A stretch of DNA of 64,000 bases from Pseudomonas viridiflava (GTDB taxonomy: Bacteria; Pseudomonadota; Gammaproteobacteria; Pseudomonadales; Pseudomonadaceae). Below the pieces are notes generated by a model. It did no database searches. It saw only the letters and a program-made list of their open reading frames with translations, and was not told the DNA's origin. A program made the translations under genes and the position numbers. Every line of letters starts with the position of its first letter. Position 1 is the first letter of the stretch. Positions 1-8,379 of this stretch are shown here, in pieces. Location of the stretch: positions 34,864 through 98,863 of the forward strand of contig NZ_UUPU01000066.1 in the NCBI RefSeq assembly GCF_900591205.1, written 5' to 3'.

Positions 1-432
1 GTCGAGCTTGGTTTTATCCGTCGCCGTCAACTTGGCCGAGTCGAACTGGAAGTGCACATCGCGAATCACGATGGTTTCTTCCTTGACCACCACCACCTCC
101 TCAACCACTGCGGCCGCCGGCGGTGCCGGTGGGCAACCATTGACATCGACCTGCACGCCTTTAGGAGTGCCCGGGCACTTGTCGCGGCTATCCGGCACGC
201 CATCACCGTCTTCGTCGCCATCACCATTCACCCAGCAATAGGCTCCGGCCATACCGCCGATCAACAACGCGCCATAGCCTGCATAGGCCGAGCTTTCAGT
301 GGCACCGATCGCGGCACCGGTCACACCGCCAACGGCGGCGCAGGTGGGCCAGTCGGTTTTTTGCAAGCCTGCGCAACCTGTCAATACTCCGGTTAGCAGA
401 ACCAAGGGTAGAGCTGTCCGCATGATGCTCAT
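1..432 (-). CDS. OmpA-family lipoprotein, N-terminal part (gene runs off the left edge)
   Basis: Partial gene: the frame is open from an ATG at 432 (minus strand) to the window edge, giving 144 residues. A strong AGGAGA ribosome-binding site lies just before the ATG. The N-terminus is a lipoprotein signal with lipobox LTGC around residue 20. A glycine/alanine-rich stretch follows (GGVTGAAIGA), then an acidic calcium-type repeat (GDGDEDGDGVPDSRDKCP) of the kind that links signal and OmpA domain in OmpA/OprF-like lipoproteins. The last visible residues (VHFQFDSAKL) are the first strand of an OmpA C-terminal peptidoglycan-binding domain. The probable role is a structural link between outer membrane and cell wall. 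The acidic repeat and domain start make the family call secure; the specific function is unknown. Confidence 0.85.
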   Translation of the reverse strand, partial: MSIMRTALPLVLLTGVLTGCAGLQKTDWPTCAAVGGVTGAAIGATESSAYAGYGALLIGGMAGAYCWVNGDGDEDGDGVPDSRDKCPGTPKGVQVDVNGCPPAPPAAAVVEEVVVVKEETIVIRDVHFQFDSAKLTATDKTKLD

Positions 433-622
433 CTGATTTCTCCTGAGGGGATCGGCGGGGGCCGATGGGTGGAGTAAAGACGGCTCTTTTCATCTGCGCC
501 AGTACGCCACACCCCCGGATTCATTGAGGATGATCGCACTTGCAGGTTTTTTCAGCGCCGCCCGCTCTAGGCCCGCACGCTCAGCCGCGCTAGTCTCTAC
601 GGTCCTGATGTGAGGATCTTCG

Positions 623-1120
623 ATGACCGCTGGTATTTCTTCCCGTACGCCCCAACAAGCCTTGGCCGCCCTGCTGGATCTGCACCAGCCCAAACGCCTG
701 CTGCTATTGGGCGCCAGCCAGTTTCCCGCACTGGATGCCTTTAAGGCTGCCCACCCGGACACCCAGGTCTCGGTGGCGGTGCCTGGACCGTTGCCGGCGG
801 AGCTTGCGGCGCAGCGTTTTGACCTGGCGCTGGTAGTGGACTGCCTGGAGCACCTGTCAAAACCACAGGGCCTGACCCTGCTTGGCGGCATTCGCAACCT
901 CAACGCCAGCCGCATTGCGGTGCTGGTGGACCTGGGCGCCTGCGACTGGAAGGACACCGACTTCTTCTCCCTGGCGCTGCAGGCCGGCGAGCGGTTCCAG
1001 CGCGACGAGCAGGTTTTGACCCTGTTTACCTATGATCTGCTTGACTATAAGCAAGTGCCGGACTGGCTCAACGCCCGCTTCTGGGCCAACCCGGAAAACT
1101 TTGGAAAGTATTGGTGGTAA
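623..1120 (+). CDS. Conserved hypothetical protein, 165 aa, degenerate methyltransferase-like
   Basis: The 165-aa protein has no signal peptide or membrane segment. The N-terminal half has a Rossmann-like pattern: LLLLGAS near residue 30, then strand/helix alternation and LALVVDCLEHL near residue 90. This resembles a SAM-methyltransferase core, but the GxGxG loop is absent, so catalysis is doubtful. It ends in an aromatic tail (FGKYWW). I believe it corresponds to a Pseudomonas-restricted family of unknown function (DUF6231-like; from memory, not verified). It starts a plus-strand group: the ychJ-type gene follows after 4 bp. It is divergent from the OmpA-type gene, with 190 bp between them that probably holds both promoters. 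Confidence 0.75.
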   Translation: MTAGISSRTPQQALAALLDLHQPKRLLLLGASQFPALDAFKAAHPDTQVSVAVPGPLPAELAAQRFDLALVVDCLEHLSKPQGLTLLGGIRNLNASRIAVLVDLGACDWKDTDFFSLALQAGERFQRDEQVLTLFTYDLLDYKQVPDWLNARFWANPENFGKYWW

Positions 1121-1124
1121 CCCG

Positions 1125-1595
1125 ATGAGTACATCCATTTGCCCCTGCGGCAGCGGCAACCTGCTGGATGCCTGCTGCGGCCACTATCACGCAGGCCACC
1201 CGGCCCCATGCGCCAGCGCCCTGATGCGCTCGCGCTACAGCGCTTACGTGCTGGGCCTGGTGGACTACCTGGTCGCCACGACTCTGCCCGCGCAACAGGC
1301 CGGACTGGACCGCGACGCCATCGCCGCCTGGAGCGCGCAAAGCACCTGGCTTGGCCTTGAAGTGGAAAGCTGCGAGGTGTTCGGCGGCCAACCGGAACAT
1401 GCCTTTGTAACCTTTACCGCACGCTGGCATGACGCCACCGGCGAACATAGCCACCGCGAGCAGTCCTCTTTCGTACAGAATGAAGGGCGCTGGTACTTCA
1501 TCGACCCTACGGTGGAAGTGAAGTCGGGGCGCAACGATGCATGCCTGTGCGGCAGTGGGCAGAAATTCAAGAAGTGTTGTTCCAGCTACCTATAA
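1125..1595 (+). CDS. YchJ-family SEC-C metal-binding protein
   Basis: A 156-aa protein with the YchJ architecture. The N-terminal SEC-C-like cluster has Cys6, Cys8, Cys17 and Cys18 (CPCGSG...CC). The middle is an NTF2-like domain, and the C-terminus is a second SEC-C motif (residues about 135-152, GRNDACLCGSGQKFKKCC). SEC-C motifs bind zinc, as at the SecA C-terminus. The biochemical role of YchJ proteins is not established. I chose the ATG at 1125 because it gives the conserved MSxxxCPCGSG start and follows the previous stop by 4 bp; an in-frame upstream extension is possible but would overlap that gene. The gene is probably co-transcribed with its neighbours. Confidence 0.9.
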   Translation: MSTSICPCGSGNLLDACCGHYHAGHPAPCASALMRSRYSAYVLGLVDYLVATTLPAQQAGLDRDAIAAWSAQSTWLGLEVESCEVFGGQPEHAFVTFTARWHDATGEHSHREQSSFVQNEGRWYFIDPTVEVKSGRNDACLCGSGQKFKKCCSSYL

Positions 1596-1615
1596 CCCCC
1601 CTCAGGACTGACGCC

Positions 1616-2098
1616 ATGTTTCGGATATACAGCTTGATGCTGGCGTTGACCCTGGGCTTGACCGGCTGCGCGTCCTGGTTCGAAGACGATGCGCCCCCGC
1701 CCCACGTATCCCTGGTGAAAGTCGAGGTGGTGCGGGCCAAGTTACTGGAGCAGAAATTCAAACTGTACTTTCGCGTGGACAACCGCGACGACGCCGACCT
1801 GACGGTGCGCGGCCTGATCTACAAGGTCACACTGGGTAATTTTGTGCTGACCGAAGGCGAGTCCAACGAATGGCTGACCGTACCGCCGCGCAGTCATAAA
1901 TTTTTCCGGGTGTCGGTGCGCACCAACCTCTGGCCGCAGATCCGCGACGTGGTGCAGATGCTGAAAAAACCCGATCACCCTGTGCCTTATCGTCTGGAGG
2001 GTGAGCTGAAAACCGGATTATTCATCGGTTATGACGTGCAGGTGAACCACAATGGCGAGATAATCCCCGGCGATTTTATTCCGGAGCGACATCGATGA
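1616..2098 (+). CDS. LEA type 2 (LEA14/WHy-like) lipoprotein
   Basis: A 160-aa protein with a short hydrophobic signal and lipobox LTGC (Cys18), so probably a lipoprotein. The mature part is a single beta-rich domain with the pattern of water-stress/LEA14 domains: LYFRVDNRDDADLTVRGLIY near residue 50, then an immunoglobulin-like sandwich. Family members are thought to stabilise other molecules or the envelope under stress; no enzyme function is expected. The start at 1616 follows a CAGGA site and gives the signal peptide. The stop overlaps the next start by 4 bp (ATGA), so translation is probably coupled. Confidence 0.85.
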   Translation: MFRIYSLMLALTLGLTGCASWFEDDAPPPHVSLVKVEVVRAKLLEQKFKLYFRVDNRDDADLTVRGLIYKVTLGNFVLTEGESNEWLTVPPRSHKFFRVSVRTNLWPQIRDVVQMLKKPDHPVPYRLEGELKTGLFIGYDVQVNHNGEIIPGDFIPERHR

Positions 2099-2301
2099 CT
2101 CAGCAACCCCATGTTCATGGTCCTGACTGCAACCACGATCACGATCACGATCACCATGATCACGACCATGGCCATGTCCACGGCCCGAACTGCGGCCACG
2201 CTCACCAGGAGCCGGTGCGCAATGCCTTGAAAGACGTTGGCCGCAACGATCCTTGCCCATGCGGCAGCGAGAAGAAATTCAAGAAGTGCCACGGGGCCTG
2301 A
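2095..2301 (+). CDS. Small His-rich SEC-C protein
   Basis: A 68-aa protein made of two parts. Residues 6-37 hold 13 histidines with alternating Asp, bracketed by two copies of a seven-residue motif: HVHGPDC (6-12) and HVHGPNC (27-33). Residues 49-66 form a SEC-C motif (GRNDPCPCGS...KFKKCH; Cys54, Cys56, Cys65, His66). It is probably a metal-binding protein, zinc or nickel by composition; storage, chaperone or delivery roles are all possible. It overlaps the LEA lipoprotein gene by 4 bp and shares its SEC-C tail type with the YchJ protein two genes upstream. Confidence 0.85.
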   Translation: MTQQPHVHGPDCNHDHDHDHHDHDHGHVHGPNCGHAHQEPVRNALKDVGRNDPCPCGSEKKFKKCHGA

Positions 2302-2319
2302 TGCCCTGAATACAGTCAG

Positions 2320-2408
2320 TGTGGGAGCTGGCTTGCCTGCGATAGCGGTCTGTCAGTTAAAGGGTCACTTCCTGATACACCGCTATCGCAGGCAAGCCTG
2401 CTCCCACA
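2320..2408. repeat. REPIN (paired inverted REP sequences)
   Basis: Two inverted arms of about 28 bp (GTGGGAGCTGGCTTGCCTGC at 2321-2340 and its near complement ending at 2408) flank a unique centre. This is the P. fluorescens REP/REPIN type. It lies between two convergent genes, where it may also form a transcript 3' hairpin. Confidence 0.9.
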
Positions 2409-2420
2409 TTTGATCGTGTT

Positions 2421-3812
2421 TCAAGCCAGTTTTTTTCGCTGAAACGCTAGCTCCACCTCCAGCCCCCCGCCCTCGCGATTACTCAAACTCAACCGCCCCG
2501 CATGCGCCCGGGCAATCGTGTGAGCAATGCTCAACCCCAACCCATACCCGCCCGTCTCGGCATTGCGTGAGCCTTCCACCCGGTAGAACGGCTCCATCAC
2601 CTGCTCCAACTGCTCCTGGGGAATCCCCGGGCCACGGTCGCTGATGATGATCTTCAGGCTGTCCGCCTGGTCCTCGACCCGCACCACGACTTCGCTGCCA
2701 TAGCGCAGCGCATTTTCCAGCAGGTTCTGCACGCAACGCTTCAAGCTGCGGGCATACCCCGGCAACGGCTGTTTCGCACGCCCCTCGATCAGCACGCTTT
2801 CACCCACGTCCTGCAGATCCGCCTGCAAGCTTTGCAACAGGGCATTGATGTCGATGTTTTGCCGCGCCTCGTTGATCTCGCCGCTGCTGACAAAATCCAG
2901 GGTGCTGGACACCATGTGTTCCATTTCTTCCAGGTCGCTGCGAAAACGCTCCTTGGTCGGGTTGTCGTCAAGCATCTCGGTGCGCAGCCGCAGGCGTGTG
3001 ATCGGTGAGCGCAGGTCGTGGGAAATCGCCGCCAGGAACCGCGTGCGCTCGGCGATATTAGCGATCAACCGTTGCTGCATCGCATTAAACGCCTGGGCAG
3101 CGCGGCGGACTTCCGTGGGGCCGTCCACCGATAACGGCGGGTGCTGGATATCCCGGCCCAGCGCTTCGGCGGCCTCGGCCAGTGCGTTGAGCGGGCGGAT
3201 GGCCAGGCGCACCGCCACCAGGGCGATCACCACCAGCACCAACACCCGCAGCAGGTAAATGCGCATCACGTAGTCGAACAACAGGTCCAAAGGCGAGGTA
3301 CTGGTCCAGCCCTGCTCTTCGCTGGCGTCCAATTGCAACCAGCGCCCATCGGGCAGGCGCAGGTCGATCAGGAACTGCCCCACCACGGGCTTGGAGCCCA
3401 GCAACGTCGACAGCCCGGCGCTCTGCCCTTCGCCATCCACCAGGGCCAGGCGTAACAGAATCAGGGTCTGGGCATAGCCGGTTTTCTCCGACAGTACTTT
3501 TTTAATCAGACGCTCCGTGGGCCGATCGCTGTCGTTGAGGCGGCTCGGAATGTGGCTGGCCTGGTCACTCAAGGTCAGGCGGAAATGCGGCGTATCGAGC
3601 ATTTTGATCAGCTGATCGGCCTGCTGCGGGTCGCTGTGCACCAGGCGCACCACGTCGGCCAGGCGCGTGGCGATCAGCCGCGCTGGGATTTCGAGCACCT
3701 GGCCATGGCGCCGGTCGTACCAGATGCTGCTGGTCAAAGCCTGGGCCGCGAGCATGCCGCTGACCAGAATCAGCACCAGCCGCCCGAACAGCGACCGCGG
3801 CAGCAGTCTCAC
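2421..3812 (-). CDS. Sensor histidine kinase of an iron-locus two-component system
   Basis: A 463-aa inner-membrane kinase. TM1 is about residues 11-29, a periplasmic sensor about 30-180 and TM2 about 183-204, then HAMP. The H-box is SHDLRSP (phospho-acceptor His265), the N-box is LLENALRYG (Asn367), and the ATP lid follows (DRGPGIP 392-398, GYGLGL 422-427). All catalytic motifs are intact. It overlaps the response-regulator gene by 4 bp and lies divergent from a TonB receptor, the arrangement seen for siderophore-responsive pairs such as PfeR/PfeS (known for that family). That it senses the siderophore imported by the neighbouring receptor is an inference. Confidence 0.93.
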   Translation of the reverse strand: MRLLPRSLFGRLVLILVSGMLAAQALTSSIWYDRRHGQVLEIPARLIATRLADVVRLVHSDPQQADQLIKMLDTPHFRLTLSDQASHIPSRLNDSDRPTERLIKKVLSEKTGYAQTLILLRLALVDGEGQSAGLSTLLGSKPVVGQFLIDLRLPDGRWLQLDASEEQGWTSTSPLDLLFDYVMRIYLLRVLVLVVIALVAVRLAIRPLNALAEAAEALGRDIQHPPLSVDGPTEVRRAAQAFNAMQQRLIANIAERTRFLAAISHDLRSPITRLRLRTEMLDDNPTKERFRSDLEEMEHMVSSTLDFVSSGEINEARQNIDINALLQSLQADLQDVGESVLIEGRAKQPLPGYARSLKRCVQNLLENALRYGSEVVVRVEDQADSLKIIISDRGPGIPQEQLEQVMEPFYRVEGSRNAETGGYGLGLSIAHTIARAHAGRLSLSNREGGGLEVELAFQRKKLA

Positions 3813-4519
3813 GACTCCAGCACCACGTCATCGGCGGTGAGCATGTATCCCTCGTTGCGCACGGTCTTGATCAGCCCCGCCGGCAGTTGCGAGCGCAGGC
3901 GGCTCACGCACACATCAATGGAACGGTCGAACGGCGTGCTGTCTTTGTCGAACACATGGTTGAGCAAAAAATCGCGGCTCAACGGGCGGTTGGGATGCTG
4001 CAACAGCAGGCGCAGCACACGGTAATCCGAGTTACCGAGGCTGACCACCACGCCTTCCGGCGACAGTAATTGCCGCGCCCGCGTATCGAGTTGCCAGCCG
4101 GCGAAGCGAATGCTCGGCGCCTCGTCCAGCCGCGCACGGTCCGGAAAACTCTGCACCCGGCGCAACACCACCTTGATCCGCACCAGCAATTCACGCGGGT
4201 CAAACGGCTTGGGCAGGTAGTCATCGGCGCCGATTTCCAGGCCAACGATGCGGTCGATCAACGAGCCCTTGGCTGTCAGCATCACCACCGGGATGTTGGA
4301 GCTGACCCGCAGCTCGCGGCACAGGCTCAGGCCGTCTTCGCCGGGCAGCATCAGGTCGAGCACGATCAGGTCGATCACATTCAGCGCCAGGCGGCGGCGC
4401 ATTTCCTTGCCGTCGGCGGCGGTGGACACCTGAAAGCCGGCGTCACTCAGGTAGTCGCAGAGCAACTGGCGGATTTGCGGGTCGTCATCGACGATCAGCA
4501 AGTGGTCTTGTTTGGCCAT
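3809..4519 (-). CDS. OmpR/PhoB-family response regulator
   Basis: A 236-aa regulator. The receiver domain has the acidic pocket Asp11-Asp13, phospho-acceptor Asp55 (VLDLMLPG) and Lys104 (LPKPF). The C-terminal half is a winged-helix DNA-binding domain (SIDVCVSRLRSQL near residue 205). It is the partner of the downstream kinase, with which it shares a 4-bp overlap. Its promoter lies in the 196-bp region shared with the TonB receptor, so it probably controls that gene and itself; the operator cannot be pinned down by eye. Confidence 0.93.
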   Translation of the reverse strand: MAKQDHLLIVDDDPQIRQLLCDYLSDAGFQVSTAADGKEMRRRLALNVIDLIVLDLMLPGEDGLSLCRELRVSSNIPVVMLTAKGSLIDRIVGLEIGADDYLPKPFDPRELLVRIKVVLRRVQSFPDRARLDEAPSIRFAGWQLDTRARQLLSPEGVVVSLGNSDYRVLRLLLQHPNRPLSRDFLLNHVFDKDSTPFDRSIDVCVSRLRSQLPAGLIKTVRNEGYMLTADDVVLES

Positions 4520-4680
4520 GGGCAGTCGAACCTAAAACTCAAAACGCAGGAGATAACCGAAAGTTCAGCCAACGGTGCACGCAAATGTAATGGAATGTTG
4601 TGGGAAACCATAATCACGCATCAGCGATACAAAGCCAGGGCATGGCCGGCGGAATCGCTCTTTAGACTACCGAACCTAAA

Positions 4681-4695
4681 TGAGAGTAATTGTAA
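4681..4695 (+). promoter_or_regulatory. Candidate Fur box
   Basis: TGAGAGTAATTGTAA matches 11 of the 14 fixed positions of the 7-1-7 Fur consensus (TGATAAT-N-ATTATCA). It lies 20 bp before the receptor ATG, where a bound repressor would block transcription. The match was counted by hand and is not a scored search. Confidence 0.55.
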
Positions 4696-4715
4696 TTTAG
4701 ACTCGGAAGTAGCTC

Positions 4716-7097
4716 ATGTCATTGCCCACACCTCACCGCCACACGCTGCACACGACCCTGGCGCCGATGTTCGGTTTTCTCGCTGCCGGCAGTGTCGCCC
4801 CGACCGCTTGGGCCGATACGCCCGCCGCCACCGCCAATGATTCGGTGCTGAGCCTGCCGGAAATCAAGGTCGATGGCGAAGCCACCTCCACCTTCAAGGT
4901 GGACCGCGTGACCTCGGCGAAAATCAGCCAGCCGCTGCTGGACGCGCCGCAAAGTGTGACCATCGTGCCGCAGCAGGTGCTTAAAGAGCAGAACGCGCAA
5001 ACCCTGCAGGAAGTGTTGCGCAACGTGCCGGGCATCACCTTCATGTCCGGCGAGGGCAACCTGGGCTGGGGTGACCTGTTTTCGATTCGCGGTTTTTCCT
5101 CCGAGCAAAGCCTGACCGTCGACGGCGTGCGCGATGCCGGCATGTCGACGCGCACCGACACCTTCAACCTGCAACAGGCCGAAGTGTTCAAGGGCACCGG
5201 CTCCATCGAGTCCGGGGTGTCCGCCGTGGGCGGCAGCGTCAACCTGGTCAGCAAGGAAGCGCACCTGGGCGATGCCAACAAGGTGTCGGCCGGCATCGGC
5301 ACCGACAGCTACCGCCGCCTCACCGCCGACCTGAACAAGCAACTGAACGACACCACCGCCGTACGCATCAACCTGATGAAACACTACAACCAGGTGGCCG
5401 AGCGCGACGACGTGGACTACGACCGCTGGGGCATCGCCACCTCGTTCGGCTTTGGCCTGGGCACCGACACCCGCGTGTTTATCGACACCTTCTATCAGAA
5501 AGACACCAACACCCCGGACGGCGGCGTGCCGATCCAGCGTGGGACGAATGGCGACCGCATGCCCGGCGTGAAACGCTCGAACTGGTACGGCGACTCCAGC
5601 CTCTACACCCAGGAAAACAAAACCACCTCGCTGACGGCACGCATCGAACACGACTTCGACTGGAACGATGCCAACCTGCGCAACCAGACCCGCTGGGAGC
5701 GCAGCGACAACTTCGCCGTGCTCTCCCCGGCGCGCTTCTTCGCCGCCGACGCCAATGGCAACAAAACCTGCACCGGCGCCCGTTGTGCGACCCTGGGCTA
5801 TACCGGTGTAGGCCCGACCAGCCAAGTACCGGGCAGCACGGTGAATGCCTACACCGACTACGTGAATAACAGCAACACCGCCTACGGCATCCTGCGCGGC
5901 AGCGACTTCGGTTTGTCCAAGCGCTACACCATTGTGGATAACCAGACCGACTTTGCCTTCAAGTTCAACACCGCCAGCCTGCAGCACGCGGTGGTCTCGG
6001 GCCTTGAGTTCTATCACGAGACCTACGGCGGCCTGAAACGCAACGCCGAAGTGCCGGCCGGCAACCTGCTGTTCGACATGAATGACCCCAGCCACAGCTT
6101 CGCCAGCACCTACGTGACCAAAGGCGAAGGCGACCCACGCTCGGTGATCGACAACGCCGGCCTTTACCTGGGCGACACCGTCACCCTCAACGAGCAATGG
6201 CAGGTCCTCGGCTCGTTGCGCTACGACAACTGGCGTGCGCAAACCAGCCAGCGCGGCCAGGCCACCATCAGCAGCACCGACGGCGCGGTGAGCGGTCGTG
6301 TCGGCGCGGTGTACAAGCCGTTGCCCAATGGCAGCATTTATGTGTCCTACAGCGAAGCGGCGCAGCCGTCGGCGCTGGGCGCCTCCACCAACAACCAGAT
6401 CTACGGTTCGGCCACCACCAGCAACTACAGCCCGGCCAAGTCCAAGACCTACGAATTGGGCACCAAGTGGGACATTGCCCACGACATGCTCAACGTGACC
6501 GCCGCGATCTTCCGCACCGAACTGGATAACGCCTGGGAGTACCAGGACGGTGAGTCGGCCCCGGTGCGCGCCCTGCCCGCCAAGCGCGTAGACGGCGTGG
6601 AACTCTTTCTGCAAGGCAATATCACCCCGCGCTGGACCGCCTACACCGGCTTCTCGGCGCTAAAGAGCACCCAGACCAAAGGCATCAACAAGGGCGCGGA
6701 AGCCAAAAACGTGCCCGACCTGACCGCCAACCTGTGGACCACCTACGCGCTCACCGACGCTCTGAGCCTGAGCTACGGCGAGCAATACGTGGGCCGGCGC
6801 CGCTACACCGACAACAAATATGTCGGCGGTTTGAACAACAACAGCAGCTACGCCAACGGCCCGGCAGGCGTGAATGCGATCTACACCCGCGACCACGAAA
6901 AGGCCCCCGGCTACTGGCTGAGCAACGTGGCCGCGCAATACAAGGTGAACAAGGACACCACGGTCAACCTCAACCTCAACAACGTGTTCAATAAGTTTTA
7001 TTACAGCCAGGTCGGCGCATCCCTCGATGGCTTCCAGCTCTACGGCATCCCGGGCGCCGGGCGCACCCTCACCGCCAGTGTCGATTATGAGTTCTAA
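4716..7097 (+). CDS. TonB-dependent siderophore receptor (Fiu/catecholate type)
   Basis: A 793-aa outer-membrane receptor. The signal peptide ends near AWA-D (residue 33). The plug domain covers about residues 70-180 (DAPQSVTIVPQQVL, LQEVLRNVPGI, DTFNLQQAEVFKGTGS). A 22-strand barrel ends in the aromatic terminal Phe (VDYEF). The plug and NTPDGG motif resemble Fiu-type catecholate receptors, so a catechol siderophore is a reasonable but unproved substrate. There is no N-terminal signalling domain, which agrees with control by the adjacent two-component system rather than a surface-signalling sigma factor. GGAAG precedes the ATG, and a Fur-like site lies just upstream. An ABC importer follows. 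Confidence 0.92.
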   Translation: MSLPTPHRHTLHTTLAPMFGFLAAGSVAPTAWADTPAATANDSVLSLPEIKVDGEATSTFKVDRVTSAKISQPLLDAPQSVTIVPQQVLKEQNAQTLQEVLRNVPGITFMSGEGNLGWGDLFSIRGFSSEQSLTVDGVRDAGMSTRTDTFNLQQAEVFKGTGSIESGVSAVGGSVNLVSKEAHLGDANKVSAGIGTDSYRRLTADLNKQLNDTTAVRINLMKHYNQVAERDDVDYDRWGIATSFGFGLGTDTRVFIDTFYQKDTNTPDGGVPIQRGTNGDRMPGVKRSNWYGDSSLYTQENKTTSLTARIEHDFDWNDANLRNQTRWERSDNFAVLSPARFFAADANGNKTCTGARCATLGYTGVGPTSQVPGSTVNAYTDYVNNSNTAYGILRGSDFGLSKRYTIVDNQTDFAFKFNTASLQHAVVSGLEFYHETYGGLKRNAEVPAGNLLFDMNDPSHSFASTYVTKGEGDPRSVIDNAGLYLGDTVTLNEQWQVLGSLRYDNWRAQTSQRGQATISSTDGAVSGRVGAVYKPLPNGSIYVSYSEAAQPSALGASTNNQIYGSATTSNYSPAKSKTYELGTKWDIAHDMLNVTAAIFRTELDNAWEYQDGESAPVRALPAKRVDGVELFLQGNITPRWTAYTGFSALKSTQTKGINKGAEAKNVPDLTANLWTTYALTDALSLSYGEQYVGRRRYTDNKYVGGLNNNSSYANGPAGVNAIYTRDHEKAPGYWLSNVAAQYKVNKDTTVNLNLNNVFNKFYYSQVGASLDGFQLYGIPGAGRTLTASVDYEF

Positions 7098-7122
7098 ATT
7101 TCGCTTATCAGGAGCCCCCGCC

Positions 7123-8238
7123 ATGTTCAAACCCCTTAACTTGCTCAAGCTGGGCGTGCTGTTCGGCGCCCTGGTGCTCGGCCACGCCGAAACCGCCGCC
7201 GCCCATGAAGTCACCGACGTGCTGGGCCGCAAGGTCGAAGTCAAAGACCAGGTCAAACGCGTGGTACTCGGCGAAGGTCGGCTGATTTCCGCGTTTGCCT
7301 TGCTCGACAAGGACGCGCCGTTCCAGCGTATCGTCGGCTGGCAGAACGATTTGAAGCTGCTGGACCAGCACACCTACAACGCCTACCTGGCAAAATTTCC
7401 TACGGTCAAAGACATCCCGTTGATCGGGCAAGCGTCGGAGCAGAGCGTCAGTGCTGAGGAAATTCTCTCGCTGAAACCCGACCTGGCGGTGTTCAGCATT
7501 TCCGGGCACGGCCCGACCGAACACAGCCCGGTGGCCGATGTGCTGGCCAAGGCCGGTATCCCGGTGGTGTTTGTCGACTTTCGCATCAACCCGGTGCAGG
7601 GCACCCACACCAGCCTGACGGCCCTCGGCCAGGCACTCGGGCGTGAAGCCCAGGCCAAGGCGTTCCTGGCGTTCTATGACCAGCACATCAAGGCCATCAC
7701 CGATGCCGTCGCCACCTTGCCCGCCGAGCCGCGCCCACGGGTGTTCCTGGAGTTGCTGGCCGGTGTCTGGCAGGCGCCGGGGCACACCACCGGCAAGAGC
7801 GGCATGGGTGAACTGATCGACCTGGTGGGTGGCCGCAATATCGCCGCCGGCGTGGTGCCGGGTGCACTGGGGGATATCAGCGTGGAATACGCGCTCAAGG
7901 CTGACCCGGATGTGTATGTAGCCACTGGCAACCGCAAACCCGGCTTGATCCTGGGCGCAGGCGTGGGTGACGACGAAGCCCACGATGCCCTGGAGCGGGT
8001 GCTAGCGCGGCCTGAGTTCGCCAATCTGCGTGCGATCCGCGAAGGCAATGCCCACGGCCTGTGGCATGACTTCTACAACTCGCCCTACAACCTGCTGGCG
8101 ATTGAAGCACTGGCCAAGTGGGTACATCCGCAACTATTCGCCACGCTGGACCCGCAGGCGACTCTGGAACAGATCAACCAGCAATTCCTCGGGATGCCGT
8201 TGCAGGGCGCTTACTGGATTGACCGTAAAGCCGAGTAA
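7123..8238 (+). CDS. Iron-siderophore ABC transporter, periplasmic binding protein
   Basis: A 371-aa FecB/BtuF-type (class III) binding protein. The signal peptide covers about residues 1-27 (ending AETAAA). The N-lobe starts HEVTDVLGRKVEVKDQVKRVV, followed by the usual LKPDLAVFS and LLAGVWQAPGHTTGKSGMG patterns. It delivers a ferric chelate from the receptor to the permease. The ATG at 7123 is preceded by AGGAG; longer in-frame starts would run into the receptor gene. It starts 25 bp after the receptor stop and is probably in the same operon. A REPIN separates it from the permease gene. Confidence 0.9.
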   Translation: MFKPLNLLKLGVLFGALVLGHAETAAAHEVTDVLGRKVEVKDQVKRVVLGEGRLISAFALLDKDAPFQRIVGWQNDLKLLDQHTYNAYLAKFPTVKDIPLIGQASEQSVSAEEILSLKPDLAVFSISGHGPTEHSPVADVLAKAGIPVVFVDFRINPVQGTHTSLTALGQALGREAQAKAFLAFYDQHIKAITDAVATLPAEPRPRVFLELLAGVWQAPGHTTGKSGMGELIDLVGGRNIAAGVVPGALGDISVEYALKADPDVYVATGNRKPGLILGAGVGDDEAHDALERVLARPEFANLRAIREGNAHGLWHDFYNSPYNLLAIEALAKWVHPQLFATLDPQATLEQINQQFLGMPLQGAYWIDRKAE

Positions 8239-8251
8239 CCGCGGTAAACAA

Positions 8252-8340
8252 TGTGGGAGCTGGCTTGCCTGCGATAGCGGTGGATCAGTCACTGAAAAGG
8301 TGGCAGGCAGTCCGCCATCGCAGGCAAGCCCGCTCCCACA
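8252..8340. repeat. REPIN inside the iron ABC operon
   Basis: The left arm GTGGGAGCTGGCTTGCCTGC and an inverted right arm ending CTCCCACA are separated by a short unique centre. It fills most of the gap between the binding-protein stop (8238) and the permease start (8380). Confidence 0.88.
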
Positions 8341-8379
8341 TTTCTGGATCTTCATCGCTTTCAACACTGTGTGAGCCCT

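Noticed and set aside
2320..2408. Interpretation of REP palindromes as simple rho-independent terminators
   Set aside because: The arms are shared between many loci in both orientations, the centres are long, and there is no T-tract; they fit REPINs better.
4719..6614. Long open frame (631 aa) on the strand opposite the TonB receptor
   Set aside because: It is rich in low-complexity Gly/Ala/Val/His/Arg, has no domain signature, and lies fully inside a gene with clear receptor motifs. Long antisense frames are usual in high-GC DNA.
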